From: Cellulomonas persica
GTDB lineage: Bacteria > Actinomycetota > Actinomycetes > Actinomycetales > Cellulomonadaceae
DNA length: 64,000 nucleotides
Direction of reading: 5' to 3'
NCBI RefSeq assembly: GCF_007989825.1
Contig: NZ_BJUA01000001.1
Location: 1 to 64,000, forward strand
Below the pieces are notes generated by a model. It worked only from the letters and a program-made list of their open reading frames with translations. It searched no databases and was not told the DNA's origin. Positions 10,151 through 19,829 of this stretch are shown here, piece after piece (position 1 is the first letter of the stretch; each line of letters begins with the position of its first letter). Both the position numbers and the translations under genes were made by a program.

Positions 10151-11311
10151 TCAGCCGACCGTGACGACCGGGCTGGTCTGGCCGTCCGGGGCGGGCTCCA
10201 TCGTCTCGGCGATGCGCATCGCCTCCTCGATCAGCGTCTCGACGATCAGCGCCTCGGGAACGGTCTTGACGACCTCACCCTTGACGAAGATCTGCCCCTT
10301 GCCGTTGCCCGACGCGACGCCGAGGTCCGCCTCGCGCGCCTCACCGGGGCCGTTGACGACGCAGCCCATGACCGCGACCCGCAGCGGCACCTCGAGCCCC
10401 TCGAGCCCGGCGGTGACGCGCTCGGCGAGCGTGTAGACGTCGACCTGGGCGCGTCCGCACGACGGGCACGAGACGATCTCGAGCTTGCGCGGCCGCAGGT
10501 TGAGCGACTGCAGGATCTGGATGCCGACCTTGACCTCCTCGACGGGCGGCGCGGACAGCGAGACCCGGATCGTGTCGCCGATCCCCTGGCTCAGCAGCGC
10601 ACCGAACGCGGTCGCGGACTTGATCGTGCCCTGGAACGCCGGGCCGGCCTCGGTGACCCCGAGGTGCAGCGGCCAGTCGCCGCGCTGCGACAGCAACTCG
10701 TAGGCCCGCACCATGACGACGGGGTCGTTGTGCTTGACCGAGATCTTGAAGTCGTGGAAGTCGTGCTCCTCGAACAGCGACGCCTCCCACACGGCCGACT
10801 CGACGAGCGCCTCGGGCGTCGCCTTGCCGTACTTCGCGAGCAGGCGCGGGTCGAGCGAGCCCGCGTTGACGCCGATGCGCAGGCTCACGCCGGCATCCGC
10901 CGCGGCGCGTGCGATCGCGCCGACCTGGTCGTCGAACTTGCGGATGTTGCCCGGGTTGACGCGGACGGCGGCGCACCCCGCGTCGATCGCCGCGAACACG
11001 TACTTGGGCTGGAAGTGGATGTCGGCGATCACCGGGATCTGCGACTTGCGGGCGATCGCCGGCAGCGCGTCGGCGTCGTCCTGGCTGGGCACCGCGACCC
11101 GCACGATGTCGCAGCCCGCGGCCGTCAGCTCGGCGATCTGCTGCAGCGTCGCGTTCACGTCGGTCGTCGGCGTCGTCGTCATCGACTGCACGCTCACCGG
11201 CGCGTCGCCGCCGACGTCCACCTTCCCGACGCGGATCTTGCGGGTGGGACGACGCGGCGCCAGCACGGGCGCGGGCGCCTCGGGCATGCCCAGGGAGATC
11301 GGTACGCTCAC
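10151..11311 (-). CDS. ispG: 4-hydroxy-3-methylbut-2-enyl diphosphate synthase IspG
   Basis: IspG converts MEcPP to HMBPP in the MEP isoprenoid pathway, using a [4Fe-4S] cluster. The 386-residue protein shows the TIM-barrel N-terminus ([19 protein letters not shown]) and the cluster cysteines in [13 protein letters not shown] and in [15 protein letters not shown]. Start chosen is a GTG at 11311, with an ATG at 11286 as alternative. Dxr, of the same pathway, lies 3.2 kb away in the same direction with rseP between, the normal actinobacterial order. Confidence 0.97.
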   Translation of the reverse strand: MSVPISLGMPEAPAPVLAPRRPTRKIRVGKVDVGGDAPVSVQSMTTTPTTDVNATLQQIAELTAAGCDIVRVAVPSQDDADALPAIARKSQIPVIADIHFQPKYVFAAIDAGCAAVRVNPGNIRKFDDQVGAIARAAADAGVSLRIGVNAGSLDPRLLAKYGKATPEALVESAVWEASLFEEHDFHDFKISVKHNDPVVMVRAYELLSQRGDWPLHLGVTEAGPAFQGTIKSATAFGALLSQGIGDTIRVSLSAPPVEEVKVGIQILQSLNLRPRKLEIVSCPSCGRAQVDVYTLAERVTAGLEGLEVPLRVAVMGCVVNGPGEAREADLGVASGNGKGQIFVKGEVVKTVPEALIVETLIEEAMRIAETMEPAPDGQTSPVVTVG

Positions 11312-11444
11312 CCGGCCATCATCCCACCTGTGCGGCCACGTACCCGCGCAGCGAGCCGCGTCGGGCGCGGATCCGCACGCGATCCCCACACGTCGGAGCA
11401 CGCGAGGCGGCGGCGTACGTGCCCCGCCGAGCCCGCCGCAGGTA

Positions 11445-11801
11445 TCAGCGACCCTCGATCTCGTCCCGGCGCGCGAGCACCAGCCGGTCCAGCACGTCGT
11501 CGGGGACCGGGTGGTCCGACGAGAAGCGCAGCGTGCCCTTCGACAGCGAGAAGTCCGCGAGCTCGTCACGCACCGTGTCGAGGGCGGCCGGGCTGAACGG
11601 GTACAGGCCGATGTGCGTCTTGGCGACCATCACCGACAGGAGCGGCTTGCCGCCCAGCACGAGCGCGGGCATGCCGTAGCCGACCCCGTCGCTCGCGTCC
11701 GGCACGAGCGCGCGGGCACGCGCGTAGACACGCTCGACGCTCGCGCGGTACGGCTCGGGAAGTGACTCGAGGTACTCCGACAGCTCCGACACGTGCCCCA
11801 C
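11445..11801 (-). CDS. DUF1801 / YdhG family protein
   Basis: This 118-residue soluble protein resembles the DUF1801/YdhG-like family, sometimes annotated as iron-chaperone-like because of a frataxin-like fold. Seen: [35 protein letters not shown], a central strand [13 protein letters not shown] and a [17 protein letters not shown] end, as is typical. The function is not established. It is inserted between rseP and ispG, which are usually adjacent. Start could be the GTG at 11801 or the one three codons later. A 133-bp gap separates it from ispG. Confidence 0.75.
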   Translation of the reverse strand: MGHVSELSEYLESLPEPYRASVERVYARARALVPDASDGVGYGMPALVLGGKPLLSVMVAKTHIGLYPFSPAALDTVRDELADFSLSKGTLRFSSDHPVPDDVLDRLVLARRDEIEGR

Positions 11802-11841
11802 GCTAGCGGCCTCGTCGTGCCCGGTCCCGCCGCCAACGGGG

Positions 11842-13161
11842 TCAGGTGATCGTCACCGGGTTGACGATGTCGGCGTAGATGAGCAGCAGCCCCATGGCCC
11901 CGAGCACGACGAACACGCTGTACGCGAGCGGGACGAGCTTGGCCGAGTCGAACGGGCCGGGCCGGGGCAGGTTGCGCACGCGCGCCACCTGACGCCGCGC
12001 GCCCTCCCACAGGGCCGCGGCCACGTGCCCGCCGTCGAGCGGCGGCAGCGGGATGAGGTTGAACACGAACAGCGCGATGTTCAGGCTCGCGAGCATCTCG
12101 AGCAGGCCCGCGAGCCGGATGCCCCAGTCGATCCCCGTGCCCTCGACCGAGGCGATCTCCCCCGCGAACCGCCCTACGCCGACGATGCCGATGATGGAGT
12201 CCGTCCCGCGCTCCTCGTCACCGAACGTGGTCTGCACCAGGTCGACGATGCGCGCGGGTAGCGTCGCGACGACCGACACCGTCTGCCAGGTCCGCTCGGC
12301 GAGCGCCTGCGGCACCTCGGCGACGCTCGTCGCCTCGCGCACCGTCGTCGGCGTCACGCCCAGGAAGCCGACCGGGACGGTCACCAGCTCGCCGTCCGCG
12401 CCGTAGCGGGGGTTGCCGTCGTCGTCGTACGCGGGACGCTGCGCGACGACCGGGGTCACCGTCAGCGTCACGTCCGCACCGTCGCGCTCGACGACGACGG
12501 GCGTCGCCTCGCCGCCCGACGCGCGGATGAGCGCGGTCAGCTCGTCCCAGGTGTCCACCGGCGTGCCGTCCCAGCTCACGACCGTGTCGCCCGGACGCAG
12601 GCCGGCAGCCGCACCCGGTGCGGGCTCGTCGGCCTCCGTGCAGGCGCGGTCCGTCGACTCGCCTGCCGGGATCACGCACTGCGAGACGGTGTCGAGCGTC
12701 GTCGTCGACGCGGGGACGCCGAACCCGAGCAGCACGATCGCCAGCAGGACGAACGCGATGAGCAGGTTCATCACCGGCCCGCCGAGCATCACGACGAGCT
12801 TCTTGGGCGTCGACAACCGGTAGAACGCGCGATGGTCCTCACCCGGGTGGATCTCCGCCGCGCTCGCGTCCCGCGCGTCCTGCGCGAGACGCCCCGCCCA
12901 CGTCCGCGCCACCGGGTGCCCGACGGCCTCCGCCGGCGCGTACATGCCGACGAGCCGCACGAACCCACCGAGCGGGATCGCCTTGATGCCGTACTCGGTC
13001 TCCCCCCGCGTGCGCGACCAGAGCGTGGGGCCGAACCCGACGAAGTAGTGGCTCACGCGGACGCCGAACCGCTTGGCGGGCACCATGTGCCCGACCTCGT
13101 GCAACGCGATCGACCCGAGCAGCACGACCACGGCGATCAGCACGCCGACCAGGTACGCCAC
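11842..13161 (-). CDS. rseP: Site-2 protease RseP (M50 zinc metalloprotease)
   Basis: Intramembrane metalloprotease that cleaves membrane-bound substrates such as anti-sigma factors or leftover signal peptides. The 439-residue protein has the zinc site HEVGH in the first transmembrane helix (about residue 20), a PDZ-like periplasmic domain around residues 190-330 (GLRPGDTVVSWDGTPVDTWDELT), and the C-terminal LDGG motif in NLIPLPPLDGGHV supplying the third zinc ligand. Four membrane segments fit the family. GTG start, with AGGAGG five nucleotides upstream. It is divergent from the FAD oxidoreductase gene at 13297. Confidence 0.95.
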   Translation of the reverse strand: MAYLVGVLIAVVVLLGSIALHEVGHMVPAKRFGVRVSHYFVGFGPTLWSRTRGETEYGIKAIPLGGFVRLVGMYAPAEAVGHPVARTWAGRLAQDARDASAAEIHPGEDHRAFYRLSTPKKLVVMLGGPVMNLLIAFVLLAIVLLGFGVPASTTTLDTVSQCVIPAGESTDRACTEADEPAPGAAAGLRPGDTVVSWDGTPVDTWDELTALIRASGGEATPVVVERDGADVTLTVTPVVAQRPAYDDDGNPRYGADGELVTVPVGFLGVTPTTVREATSVAEVPQALAERTWQTVSVVATLPARIVDLVQTTFGDEERGTDSIIGIVGVGRFAGEIASVEGTGIDWGIRLAGLLEMLASLNIALFVFNLIPLPPLDGGHVAAALWEGARRQVARVRNLPRPGPFDSAKLVPLAYSVFVVLGAMGLLLIYADIVNPVTIT

Positions 13162-13296
13162 GCCATCCTCCTTCGACGCGCACCGGACCGGGGCGCGGGA
13201 GGACCATCTTGCCCCGAGAACCTGAGGTTCCGCTGTGACCCGGTGTCGCTGCGTGGCGAGTTGTCGGCGCACGTCGCGGCGGGGAGCATCGGCGGT

Positions 13297-14487
13297 GTGA
13301 GCCCACTGCCCCGCCGGCGTTCGATCGACGCCCCCGACGACCCCGCGCCGTGGGCCGACGAGGACGCCACCCCGCTCGCGCCCCTCGACGGCGACACCAC
13401 CGCGGACGTCGCGGTCGTCGGCGCCGGCCTGACCGGGCTGTGGACGGCGTACTACCTGCTCGAGGCCGACCCCGCGCTCGACGTCGTGCTCGTCGAGCGG
13501 GGCCGGACCGGTCAGGACGAGCGTGGTCTCGGTGCGTGCTCGGCACGGCTCGGGCTCGGTGGCGACGCGCTCGCCGCCCGGTGGGGTGCCGCCGCGGCAC
13601 GCGAGGCGCGCTCGGTCCTGCGCGACGCGGTCGTCGAGGTCGGCGGCGTCGCGGCGGTCGAGCAGGTGGACTGCGGGTTCGCCTTCGGGGGCGAGGTGCT
13701 CGTGGCCGCCGACGCCGACGCGCTCGTCCGGCTCGAGCAGCAGGCCGTCGCGGCCGAGCGCTGGGGCGACGAGACGCACGTCCTGGACCGGTCGGGGCTG
13801 CGCGCGCACGTCCTGGTCGACGACGCCCTCGGCGGCACCTGGTCGCCCGAGGCGGCGCGGCTCGACCCGGGCCGCCTCGCGCGGGGGCTGCTCGACGTCG
13901 TCGTGTCGCGCGGTGCGCGCGCGTTCGACAGCACGCCCGTCGCGCGCGTGAGCGCCGCCGCGGCCGTCACCACGCACGGCACCGTCCGGGCCACGACCGT
14001 GGTCGACACGCGGCCGACGACCGGCCCGCGACCCACCGCCGCGACGCTCGCGACACCTCCCCTGCCCACCCAGGTCTGGGCGACCATCGGCCTGCCGCGC
14101 GGCGAGCTGCTGGGCCACAGCGACGGCCTGCGCGTCGTGCGCACCGCGGACGACCGCCTCGTCGCCGGCCGTGCCCCCGCCAGCGGCGCACGCGCAGCGC
14201 GCACGCTCGGCTCGCTGCTCACGCCCGTGCGATCGTCCCGCGCGCTGCACGAGGCGCTCGTCGACCTGCTGCCCGTCCTGGCCGACGTGCCGGTCACGCA
14301 CGCCTGGCAGCGTCCGCTCGCCGCCCCCGGCGCGCTGCCGTCGGTCGGGGTGGGCGCCGACCACGCCTGGGCCCGCGGCGGCGGAACCGGCCCGGCCGCG
14401 GCCAACGTCGCGGGACGGACCGCCGCGGAGCTCGTCACCGGGACCCAGTCGCCCCTGACCTCCGCGCCCTGGGTGCAGCGCGTCTGA
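13297..14487 (+). CDS. FAD-dependent oxidoreductase (DAO family)
   Basis: 396-residue protein with a Rossmann dinucleotide-binding motif VVGAGLTGLWTAYYL at about residue 40 followed by the acidic strand end VVLVERG, as in D-amino-acid/glycine oxidase-like enzymes. The C-terminal portion has GGTGPAAANVAGRTAAELV, where the flavin-binding tail of the family normally lies. Substrate is unknown. Compared with typical DAO proteins the segment after the motif is Ala/Arg-rich with few recognisable blocks. It interrupts the conserved dxr-rseP pair on the opposite strand. The GTG start has GGGGAG about 12 nt upstream, a rather long spacing. Confidence 0.75.
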   Translation: MSPLPRRRSIDAPDDPAPWADEDATPLAPLDGDTTADVAVVGAGLTGLWTAYYLLEADPALDVVLVERGRTGQDERGLGACSARLGLGGDALAARWGAAAAREARSVLRDAVVEVGGVAAVEQVDCGFAFGGEVLVAADADALVRLEQQAVAAERWGDETHVLDRSGLRAHVLVDDALGGTWSPEAARLDPGRLARGLLDVVVSRGARAFDSTPVARVSAAAAVTTHGTVRATTVVDTRPTTGPRPTAATLATPPLPTQVWATIGLPRGELLGHSDGLRVVRTADDRLVAGRAPASGARAARTLGSLLTPVRSSRALHEALVDLLPVLADVPVTHAWQRPLAAPGALPSVGVGADHAWARGGGTGPAAANVAGRTAAELVTGTQSPLTSAPWVQRV

Positions 14488-14552
14488 CGCCCGTGTGCGA
14501 CGGGCGTCTGACGACGCCCGTCCGACGGGCACCGTCCGACGGGCGTCGTCAG
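14486..14552. terminator. Two successive terminator hairpins between convergent genes
   Basis: A 9-bp stem (GACGCCCGT at 14486-14494, complement at 14500-14508, 5-nt loop) begins on the stop codon of the oxidoreductase gene. A second, 14-bp stem (CTGACGACGCCCGT at 14508-14521, complement at 14539-14552) reaches into the stop of dxr. Both share the core ACGCCCGT, so alternative pairings are possible. Together they separate the two convergent genes. Confidence 0.7.
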
Positions 14553-15736
14553 GCGCGGGCGAGCAGCTCGTCCGCGCGGGCGCGGGCCCAGCGCTCGGCG
14601 GCCAGGACACCGTCGAGCGTGAGCGAGCCCGCGGGCGTGCCCTCGTGCTCGTCGACGACCCGCTCGACGGTCGTCACGATGTCGAGGAACGAGATGCGCT
14701 CGGCGAGGAACGCCGCGACGCACTGCTCGTTCGCGGCGTTGTAGACCGCGGGGTGCGTCGCCGACGCCGCGACCGCGTGGCGCGCGAGGCGCACCGCACC
14801 GAACAGCTCCTCGTCGAGGGGTTCGAACGTCCAGGCCGTCGCCGCGCTCCAGTCGCACGGCGAGGCGACGTCCTCGAGCCGGTCGGGCCACGACAGGCCC
14901 AGCGCGATCGGCAGGCGCATGTCCGGTGGCGACGCCTGCGCGATGGTCGAGCCGTCGACGAACTGCACCATCGAGTGGACGACCGACTGCGGGTGCACGA
15001 CCACGTCGATCCGGTCGGCGGGCACCCCGAACAGCAGGTGCGCCTCGATGAGCTCGAGGCCCTTGTTCATCAGCGTCGCGGAGTTGACCGTCACGACCGG
15101 CCCCATGGCCCACGTCGGGTGCGCAAGCGCCTGGCTCGGCGTCACCGTCTTCACGTCGTCGGCCGACCAGCCGCGGAACGGGCCGCCGGACGCCGTCAGG
15201 ACGAGCCGCGCGACCTCGCGCGGCGCGCCCGAGCGCAGCGCCTGCGCGATCGCCGAGTGCTCCGAGTCGACCGGCACGATCTGGTCCGGGCGGACGGCGG
15301 CGTCGTGCACGAGCGCACCGCCGACGACCAGCGACTCCTTGTTCGCGAGCGCGAGCGTGCTGCCCGCGTGCAACGCGGCGAGCGTCGGCCGCAGCCCGAC
15401 CGAGCCCGTGATGCCGTTGAGCACGACGTCGGCGCCCGCCCCCGCGAGGTCGGTGGCCGCGTCCGGTCCGGCGAGCACCTCGACGTCGCCCGCGCCGGCC
15501 GCATGCAGCGCCTCGCGCACGGCGGGCACCGCGCCCTCGTCGGCCACCGCGACCGTCGCGACGCCGAACGTCGCCGCCTGACGCGCCAGCAGCGCGGGGT
15601 CGCCCCCGCCCGCGGCGAGCCCGACGACCTCGAACGCGTCGCGGTGCCGAGCGAGCACGTCGAGCGCCTGCGTCCCGATCGACCCCGTGGACCCGAGCAG
15701 GGTCACGCGGCGGGCGGGGCCCTGCGTCGTCGTCAT
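14549..15736 (-). CDS. dxr: 1-deoxy-D-xylulose-5-phosphate reductoisomerase
   Basis: Dxr makes MEP from DXP, the committed step of the MEP pathway, with NADPH and a divalent metal. The 395-residue product has the NADPH motif [17 protein letters not shown] near residue 15, [12 protein letters not shown], the metal/active-site block [20 protein letters not shown], and [20 protein letters not shown]. Start is the ATG that begins [10 protein letters not shown]. It lies seven nucleotides after the DivIVA-repeat gene and is probably transcribed with it and rlmN. Confidence 0.98.
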   Translation of the reverse strand: MTTTQGPARRVTLLGSTGSIGTQALDVLARHRDAFEVVGLAAGGGDPALLARQAATFGVATVAVADEGAVPAVREALHAAGAGDVEVLAGPDAATDLAGAGADVVLNGITGSVGLRPTLAALHAGSTLALANKESLVVGGALVHDAAVRPDQIVPVDSEHSAIAQALRSGAPREVARLVLTASGGPFRGWSADDVKTVTPSQALAHPTWAMGPVVTVNSATLMNKGLELIEAHLLFGVPADRIDVVVHPQSVVHSMVQFVDGSTIAQASPPDMRLPIALGLSWPDRLEDVASPCDWSAATAWTFEPLDEELFGAVRLARHAVAASATHPAVYNAANEQCVAAFLAERISFLDIVTTVERVVDEHEGTPAGSLTLDGVLAAERWARARADELLARA

Positions 15737-15743
15737 CTCGTCG

Positions 15744-16298
15744 TCACTCGACGCCGAGCAGCACCTCGACGGCGCGCGCCATGAACGCGTCCACCGCCGG
15801 CTCGCCGTACGCGTTGCGGCCCTTGCGGCGCCGGAACGTCGCCGAGCGCACCTCACCCGAGGTCAGCGGCGCACCCTTGTCGAAGTACGCGATGAGCCGG
15901 TGGCACAGCGCGTCGACGTCGGCGGGCTCGTAGCCCTGCTCGCGGCCCTCCGGCGGCGCGAAGCGGTCCCCGTCGGGACGGCCCAGGCGGCCGTACAGCG
16001 TGCGCGCCTGCTCGCCGAGCTGCGCCATCCACGCCTGCTGCCCGTGCTGGGCGACGTACTCGGCGCGCGCCCGGGCCACGAAGGCGGACTCGAGGCGGTC
16101 GAGCGCCGCGTCGACCGCAGCAGTCGCGTACCCGCCGCGCACGACCTCGAACCCGACCCGCCGCACGTCCTTGGCGGACAGCGCGGCTGCGGGGCCCTTC
16201 TCGTACAGCGAGCGCGCGTGCTCGAAGAACTCGTCGACCTCGTCCGGGTCGTACCCGGACCGCAGACCCGAGACCGTCCGGAACATCCCGTCGCTCAC
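15744..16298 (-). CDS. DivIVA-domain repeat protein
   Basis: 184-residue protein made of four copies of a DivIVA-like motif (pattern F..........Y....VD.....), at about residues 6-26, 47-70, 112-138 and 150-182. Examples are [26 protein letters not shown] and [13 protein letters not shown]. This resembles the actinobacterial DivIVA domain repeat family; full-length DivIVA/Wag31 has one such N-terminal motif followed by coiled coils, which are absent here. A role at membranes or the cell pole is an inference from the motif only. The GTG start overlaps the rlmN stop (GTGA), so translation is likely coupled. Confidence 0.8.
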   Translation of the reverse strand: MSDGMFRTVSGLRSGYDPDEVDEFFEHARSLYEKGPAAALSAKDVRRVGFEVVRGGYATAAVDAALDRLESAFVARARAEYVAQHGQQAWMAQLGEQARTLYGRLGRPDGDRFAPPEGREQGYEPADVDALCHRLIAYFDKGAPLTSGEVRSATFRRRKGRNAYGEPAVDAFMARAVEVLLGVE

Positions 16299-17422
16299 TC
16301 GTCCTCCTCCGCGGCGAGCTGGCCGCACGCACCGTCGATGTCGCTGCCACGCGTGTCCCGGATGGTCGTCGGGATCCCGTGCGCACGCAAGCGTGCCACG
16401 AACTCCTGCTCGACCCGGGGATCGCTCGCCGTCCAGCGGGAGTTCGGCACCGGGTTCAGCGGGATCGGGTTGCAGTGCACCCAGCCCCTGCCGCGCGCGT
16501 TGAGCTTCTCGCCCAGCAGGTCGGCGCGCCACGCGTGGTCGTTCACGTCCCTGATCAGGGCGTACTCGATCGACACGCGCCGCCCGGTGACCTCGAAGTA
16601 GTGGTACGCGGCGTCGAGCGCCTCGTCCACGTCCCAGCGCGTGTTCACGGGCACCAGCTCGCTGCGCAGCTCGTCGTCCGGGGCGTGCAGCGACAGCGCG
16701 AGCGTCACCGGGATGCCCTCGTCGGCGAGCTTGCGCATCGCCGGCACCATGCCGACCGTCGAGACCGTGACGTTGCGCGCGGACATCCCCAGGCCGTCGG
16801 GTGCGGGCGCGACGAGCGTGCGCACCGTGGCCATGATCGCCTTGTAGTTCGCGAGCGGCTCACCCATGCCCATGAACACGACGTTCGACAGGCGCGTCGG
16901 CCCGCCGGGCACCTCACCCGCCTGCAGCGAGCGCGCCGCCTCACGCACCTGCTCCACGATCTCCGCCGTGGACAGGTTGCGCGTCAGGCCCATCTGGCCG
17001 GTCGCGCAGAACGCGCACGCGAGGCCGCACCCCGCCTGGCTCGAGATGCACAGGGTCGTGCGGTTGGCGTACCGCATGAGCACCGACTCGACCTTCGCGT
17101 GGTCGAACAGGTGCCACAGCGTCTTGACCGTCGTGCCGCCGTCCGCGGTCTGCGTGCGCACGTTCGTCAGCAGGCGCGGGAACAGGTCCTCGACGAGCTT
17201 GTCGCGGCTCGCCGCGGGCAGGTCCGTCATCGCCGCGGGGTCGGACGTGAGGTGCGTGAAGTAGTGCGTCGCGAGCTGCTTGGCCCGGAAGGGCTTCTCC
17301 CCCAGCGCCGTCACCGCCGCGATGCGCTCGTCGGGCGTGAGGTCGACGAAGTGGCGCGGCGGCTTGCCGCGCGGACCGCGCACGGGTGAGGACAGATCCA
17401 GACGGACGGGTGTGGCAGGCAC
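16295..17422 (-). CDS. rlmN: Dual-specificity RNA methyltransferase RlmN
   Basis: Radical-SAM enzyme that methylates C2 of adenine 2503 in 23S rRNA and adenine 37 in some tRNAs. The 375-residue protein has the cluster motif CGLACAFC at about residue 126, [13 protein letters not shown], and the C-terminal region with [19 protein letters not shown] and GACGQL, which carries the second methyl-shuttling cysteine. GTG start. It overlaps the DivIVA-repeat gene downstream and follows cdsA by 27 bp. Confidence 0.97.
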   Translation of the reverse strand: MPATPVRLDLSSPVRGPRGKPPRHFVDLTPDERIAAVTALGEKPFRAKQLATHYFTHLTSDPAAMTDLPAASRDKLVEDLFPRLLTNVRTQTADGGTTVKTLWHLFDHAKVESVLMRYANRTTLCISSQAGCGLACAFCATGQMGLTRNLSTAEIVEQVREAARSLQAGEVPGGPTRLSNVVFMGMGEPLANYKAIMATVRTLVAPAPDGLGMSARNVTVSTVGMVPAMRKLADEGIPVTLALSLHAPDDELRSELVPVNTRWDVDEALDAAYHYFEVTGRRVSIEYALIRDVNDHAWRADLLGEKLNARGRGWVHCNPIPLNPVPNSRWTASDPRVEQEFVARLRAHGIPTTIRDTRGSDIDGACGQLAAEEDE

Positions 17423-17449
17423 GAGAGCTCCGAAGCCTTGGGGGCGGGC

Positions 17450-18298
17450 TCAGAACGCGAGAGGCGCGGGCTGAAGCATCGCGAGGATGAGGTAGACGGC
17501 AGGTGCCGTGAGCAGCAGCGAGTCGAGCCGGTCGAGGACACCGCCGTGGCCCGGCACGAGCCGGCCCATGTCCTTGAGCTCGAGGTCACGCTTGAGCATG
17601 GACTCCGCGAGGTCGCCCAGCGTGGCGCTGACGACGGTCGCCAGCCCGAGGAACACCCCGACGAGCGGCTTGCCGTCGAACGCGACCTGGATGCTCACGA
17701 CGCCGACGACGCACGCGAGCACGACCGAGCCGGCCAGGCCCTCCCACGACTTCTTGGGGCTGACCGACGGGGCGAGCGGGTGCCGCCCGAGCAGCACGCC
17801 GACCGCGAACCCGCCCGTGTCGCTCGCGACGACGAGCAGGACGAACACCAGGACGCGCCGGGGGCCGTCGGGCTCGGCGAGCATGAGCATGACGAAGCCC
17901 GCGAGGAACGGCAGGTAGGCGGCCGCGAAGGCGCCGCCGACGATGTCACGCAGGGCGCGTGCGCCGCTGCCGTCGAGCACGCGCCAGACCATGACGCCGC
18001 CGACGGTCAGCATGAACGAGACGAACAGCGCCTCGGCGCCCGCGGTGAACGCCGAGACCAGGATGCCGACCGCGCCGACGAGCAGCGGCAGCAGCGGGAG
18101 GTGGATCGAGCGCCGCGTGAACGCCTGCGCGAGCTCCCACAGGCCAGCGCACACGGCGAGCACCGCGAGAACGACGAAGGCCTCCTTGCGGATGAACAGC
18201 GCCGCGACGACGGCCGCGAGCAGGCCGAGGCCGACCGTGATCGCGACCGGCAGGTCGCGGCCCGGTCGCGTCTTGCTGGGAGCGGCGAGCTGCGTCAT
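17450..18298 (-). CDS. cdsA: Phosphatidate cytidylyltransferase
   Basis: CdsA forms CDP-diacylglycerol from phosphatidic acid and CTP, the branch point for phospholipids such as phosphatidylglycerol, cardiolipin and phosphatidylinositol. The 282-residue protein is polytopic (about eight membrane helices) and carries SPKKSWEGLAGS and the family signature GDLAESMLKRDLELKDMG followed by PGHGGVLDRLDS. The ATG overlaps the frr stop by one base (TGATG). Confidence 0.96.
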   Translation of the reverse strand: MTQLAAPSKTRPGRDLPVAITVGLGLLAAVVAALFIRKEAFVVLAVLAVCAGLWELAQAFTRRSIHLPLLPLLVGAVGILVSAFTAGAEALFVSFMLTVGGVMVWRVLDGSGARALRDIVGGAFAAAYLPFLAGFVMLMLAEPDGPRRVLVFVLLVVASDTGGFAVGVLLGRHPLAPSVSPKKSWEGLAGSVVLACVVGVVSIQVAFDGKPLVGVFLGLATVVSATLGDLAESMLKRDLELKDMGRLVPGHGGVLDRLDSLLLTAPAVYLILAMLQPAPLAF

Positions 18299-18855
18299 CA
18301 GACCTCGAGGAGCTCGGCTTCCTTGGCCACGAGGAGGTGGTCGATCAGGTCGACGTGCTTCTTCGTGAGGGCCTCGAGCTCCTTCTCCGCGCGCGTCACC
18401 TCGTCCTCGCCGGCCTCACCGTCCTTGACGATGCGGTCCAGCTCCTCCTTGGCACGCCGGCGGATCGAGCGCACCGCGATGCGGGCGTCCTCCGCCTTGT
18501 GCTTGGCGAGCTTGACGAAGTCGCGGCGGCGCTCCTCGGTGAGGGCGGGCAGCACGACGCGGATGACGTTGCCGTCGTTCGTCGGGTTCACGCCGAGGTC
18601 GGAGTCGCGCAGCGCCTTCTCGATCGCCGTGGTCGACGACTTGTCGAACGGCGAGACCAGGATCGTGCGCGCCTCGGTCACGTTGAACGACGCGAGCTGC
18701 TGCAGCGGCGTCGGGGCGCCGTAGTAGTCGACGAAGATCTTGGAGAACATCGCGGCGTTGGCGCGGCCGGTACGGATCGTGCCGAAGTCGTCCTTGGCGA
18801 CCTCGACCGCCTTGTCCATCTTCTCCTCGGCCTCGAAGAGCGTCTCGTCGATCAC
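18298..18855 (-). CDS. frr: Ribosome recycling factor
   Basis: RRF splits post-termination ribosomes together with EF-G. The 185-residue length is exactly that of the family. Seen: [29 protein letters not shown], the conserved hinge region [18 protein letters not shown] and [14 protein letters not shown]. The start is the GTG following AAGGAG. The open frame continues upstream through a 15-bp repeat, but those residues are not part of RRF. Confidence 0.98.
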   Translation of the reverse strand: MIDETLFEAEEKMDKAVEVAKDDFGTIRTGRANAAMFSKIFVDYYGAPTPLQQLASFNVTEARTILVSPFDKSSTTAIEKALRDSDLGVNPTNDGNVIRVVLPALTEERRRDFVKLAKHKAEDARIAVRSIRRRAKEELDRIVKDGEAGEDEVTRAEKELEALTKKHVDLIDHLLVAKEAELLEV

Positions 18856-18866
18856 CGGTGCTCCTT

Positions 18867-18911
18867 GCTCTGCGTGTGATGGCTCTGCGTGTGGTGGCTC
18901 TGCGTGTCGTG
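18867..18911. repeat. 15-bp tandem repeat, three copies, between pyrH and frr
   Basis: Units GCTCTGCGTGTGATG, GCTCTGCGTGTGGTG and GCTCTGCGTGTCGTG lie head to tail at 18867, 18882 and 18897, ending 12 nt upstream of frr on the minus strand. They fall in the 145-bp pyrH-frr gap and do not overlap a recognised gene. Confidence 0.8.
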
Positions 18912-19000
18912 ATGACGGCCCGTCGGGCAGCCGGTCGTGCGTGGTCAGGCGCGTCGCTCGTCGTGCGGTTGCGCGCGCCGGGCGCTCGCGCCCGTCCGGC

Positions 19001-19747
19001 TCAGCTCGCGGTGACGATCGTGCCGATCTTCTCACCCTGCAGGACGCGCGTGACGTTGCCCGCGCCCTCGAGCCCGAAGACCTGCATCGGCACGTCGTTG
19101 TCGCGCGCGAGCGACAGGGCCGTCTGGTCCATGACCCCGAGGTCGCCGACGATCGCGTCGGTGTACGTGAGCCGGTCGAGCCGACGCGCGTCGGGGTCCC
19201 GGCGCGGATCCGCGGTGTACACGCCGTCCACGCCGTTCTTGCCCATGAGCACCTCCTGGCAGTGCGTCTCCAGGGCGCGCTGCACGCAGACGGTGTCGGT
19301 CGAGAAGTAGGGCATCCCGGCGCCCGCGCCGAAGATCACGACGCGACCCTTCTCCAGGTGCCGGATCGCCCGCAGCGGGATGTACGGCTCGGCGACCTGA
19401 CCCATCGTGATGGCGGTCTGCACGCGCGTGCTCACCCCGGCCTGCTCGAGCAGGTCCTGCAGCGCCAGGCAGTTCATCACCGTGCCGAGCATGCCCATGT
19501 AGTCGGCGCGGGCACGGTCCATGCCGCTGTCCGCGAGCTCGGCGCCGCGGAAGAAGTTGCCACCGCCGACGACGATCGCGACCTCGACGCCGCTGCGCAC
19601 CGCGACCGCGATCTCGGCGGCGACCCGACGGATCACATCGACCGCGAGCCCGACGGCACCGCCGCCGAACGCCTCACCGGAGAGCTTGAGCAGCACCCGC
19701 CGGGCGGGCACCACGCGGGTCGGGTCGGTCGTCGGGTCCGGGCTCAC
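19001..19747 (-). CDS. pyrH: Uridylate kinase (UMP kinase)
   Basis: Hexameric bacterial UMP kinase of the amino-acid kinase superfamily; makes UDP for RNA, DNA and sugar nucleotides. The 248-residue protein has [42 protein letters not shown], and the nucleotide-binding [11 protein letters not shown] and [17 protein letters not shown] blocks. GTG start. It lies between tsf (separated by a strong terminator) and frr, the usual order. Confidence 0.98.
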   Translation of the reverse strand: MSPDPTTDPTRVVPARRVLLKLSGEAFGGGAVGLAVDVIRRVAAEIAVAVRSGVEVAIVVGGGNFFRGAELADSGMDRARADYMGMLGTVMNCLALQDLLEQAGVSTRVQTAITMGQVAEPYIPLRAIRHLEKGRVVIFGAGAGMPYFSTDTVCVQRALETHCQEVLMGKNGVDGVYTADPRRDPDARRLDRLTYTDAIVGDLGVMDQTALSLARDNDVPMQVFGLEGAGNVTRVLQGEKIGTIVTAS

Positions 19748-19784
19748 TGCGCCTCCTGGGCGGTCGGCAACGTCGTGCTACGCC

Positions 19785-19814
19785 GGTGGCCCCGGCCTGC
19801 GGGCCGGGGCCACC
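19785..19814 (-). terminator. Strong terminator between tsf and pyrH
   Basis: Perfect 13-bp stem GGTGGCCCCGGCC (19785-19797) with complement at 19802-19814 and a TGCG loop, 16 nt after the tsf stop. It would end the rpsB-tsf transcript, leaving pyrH to its own promoter or to partial read-through. Confidence 0.8.
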
Positions 19815-19829
19815 GTGCGGGTGGTGGGA

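Noticed and set aside
13162..14610. Upstream extension of the rseP frame by 480 codons
   Set aside because: The extension is antisense to the FAD oxidoreductase; the GTG at 13161 with AGGAGG directly precedes the conserved first membrane helix of RseP.
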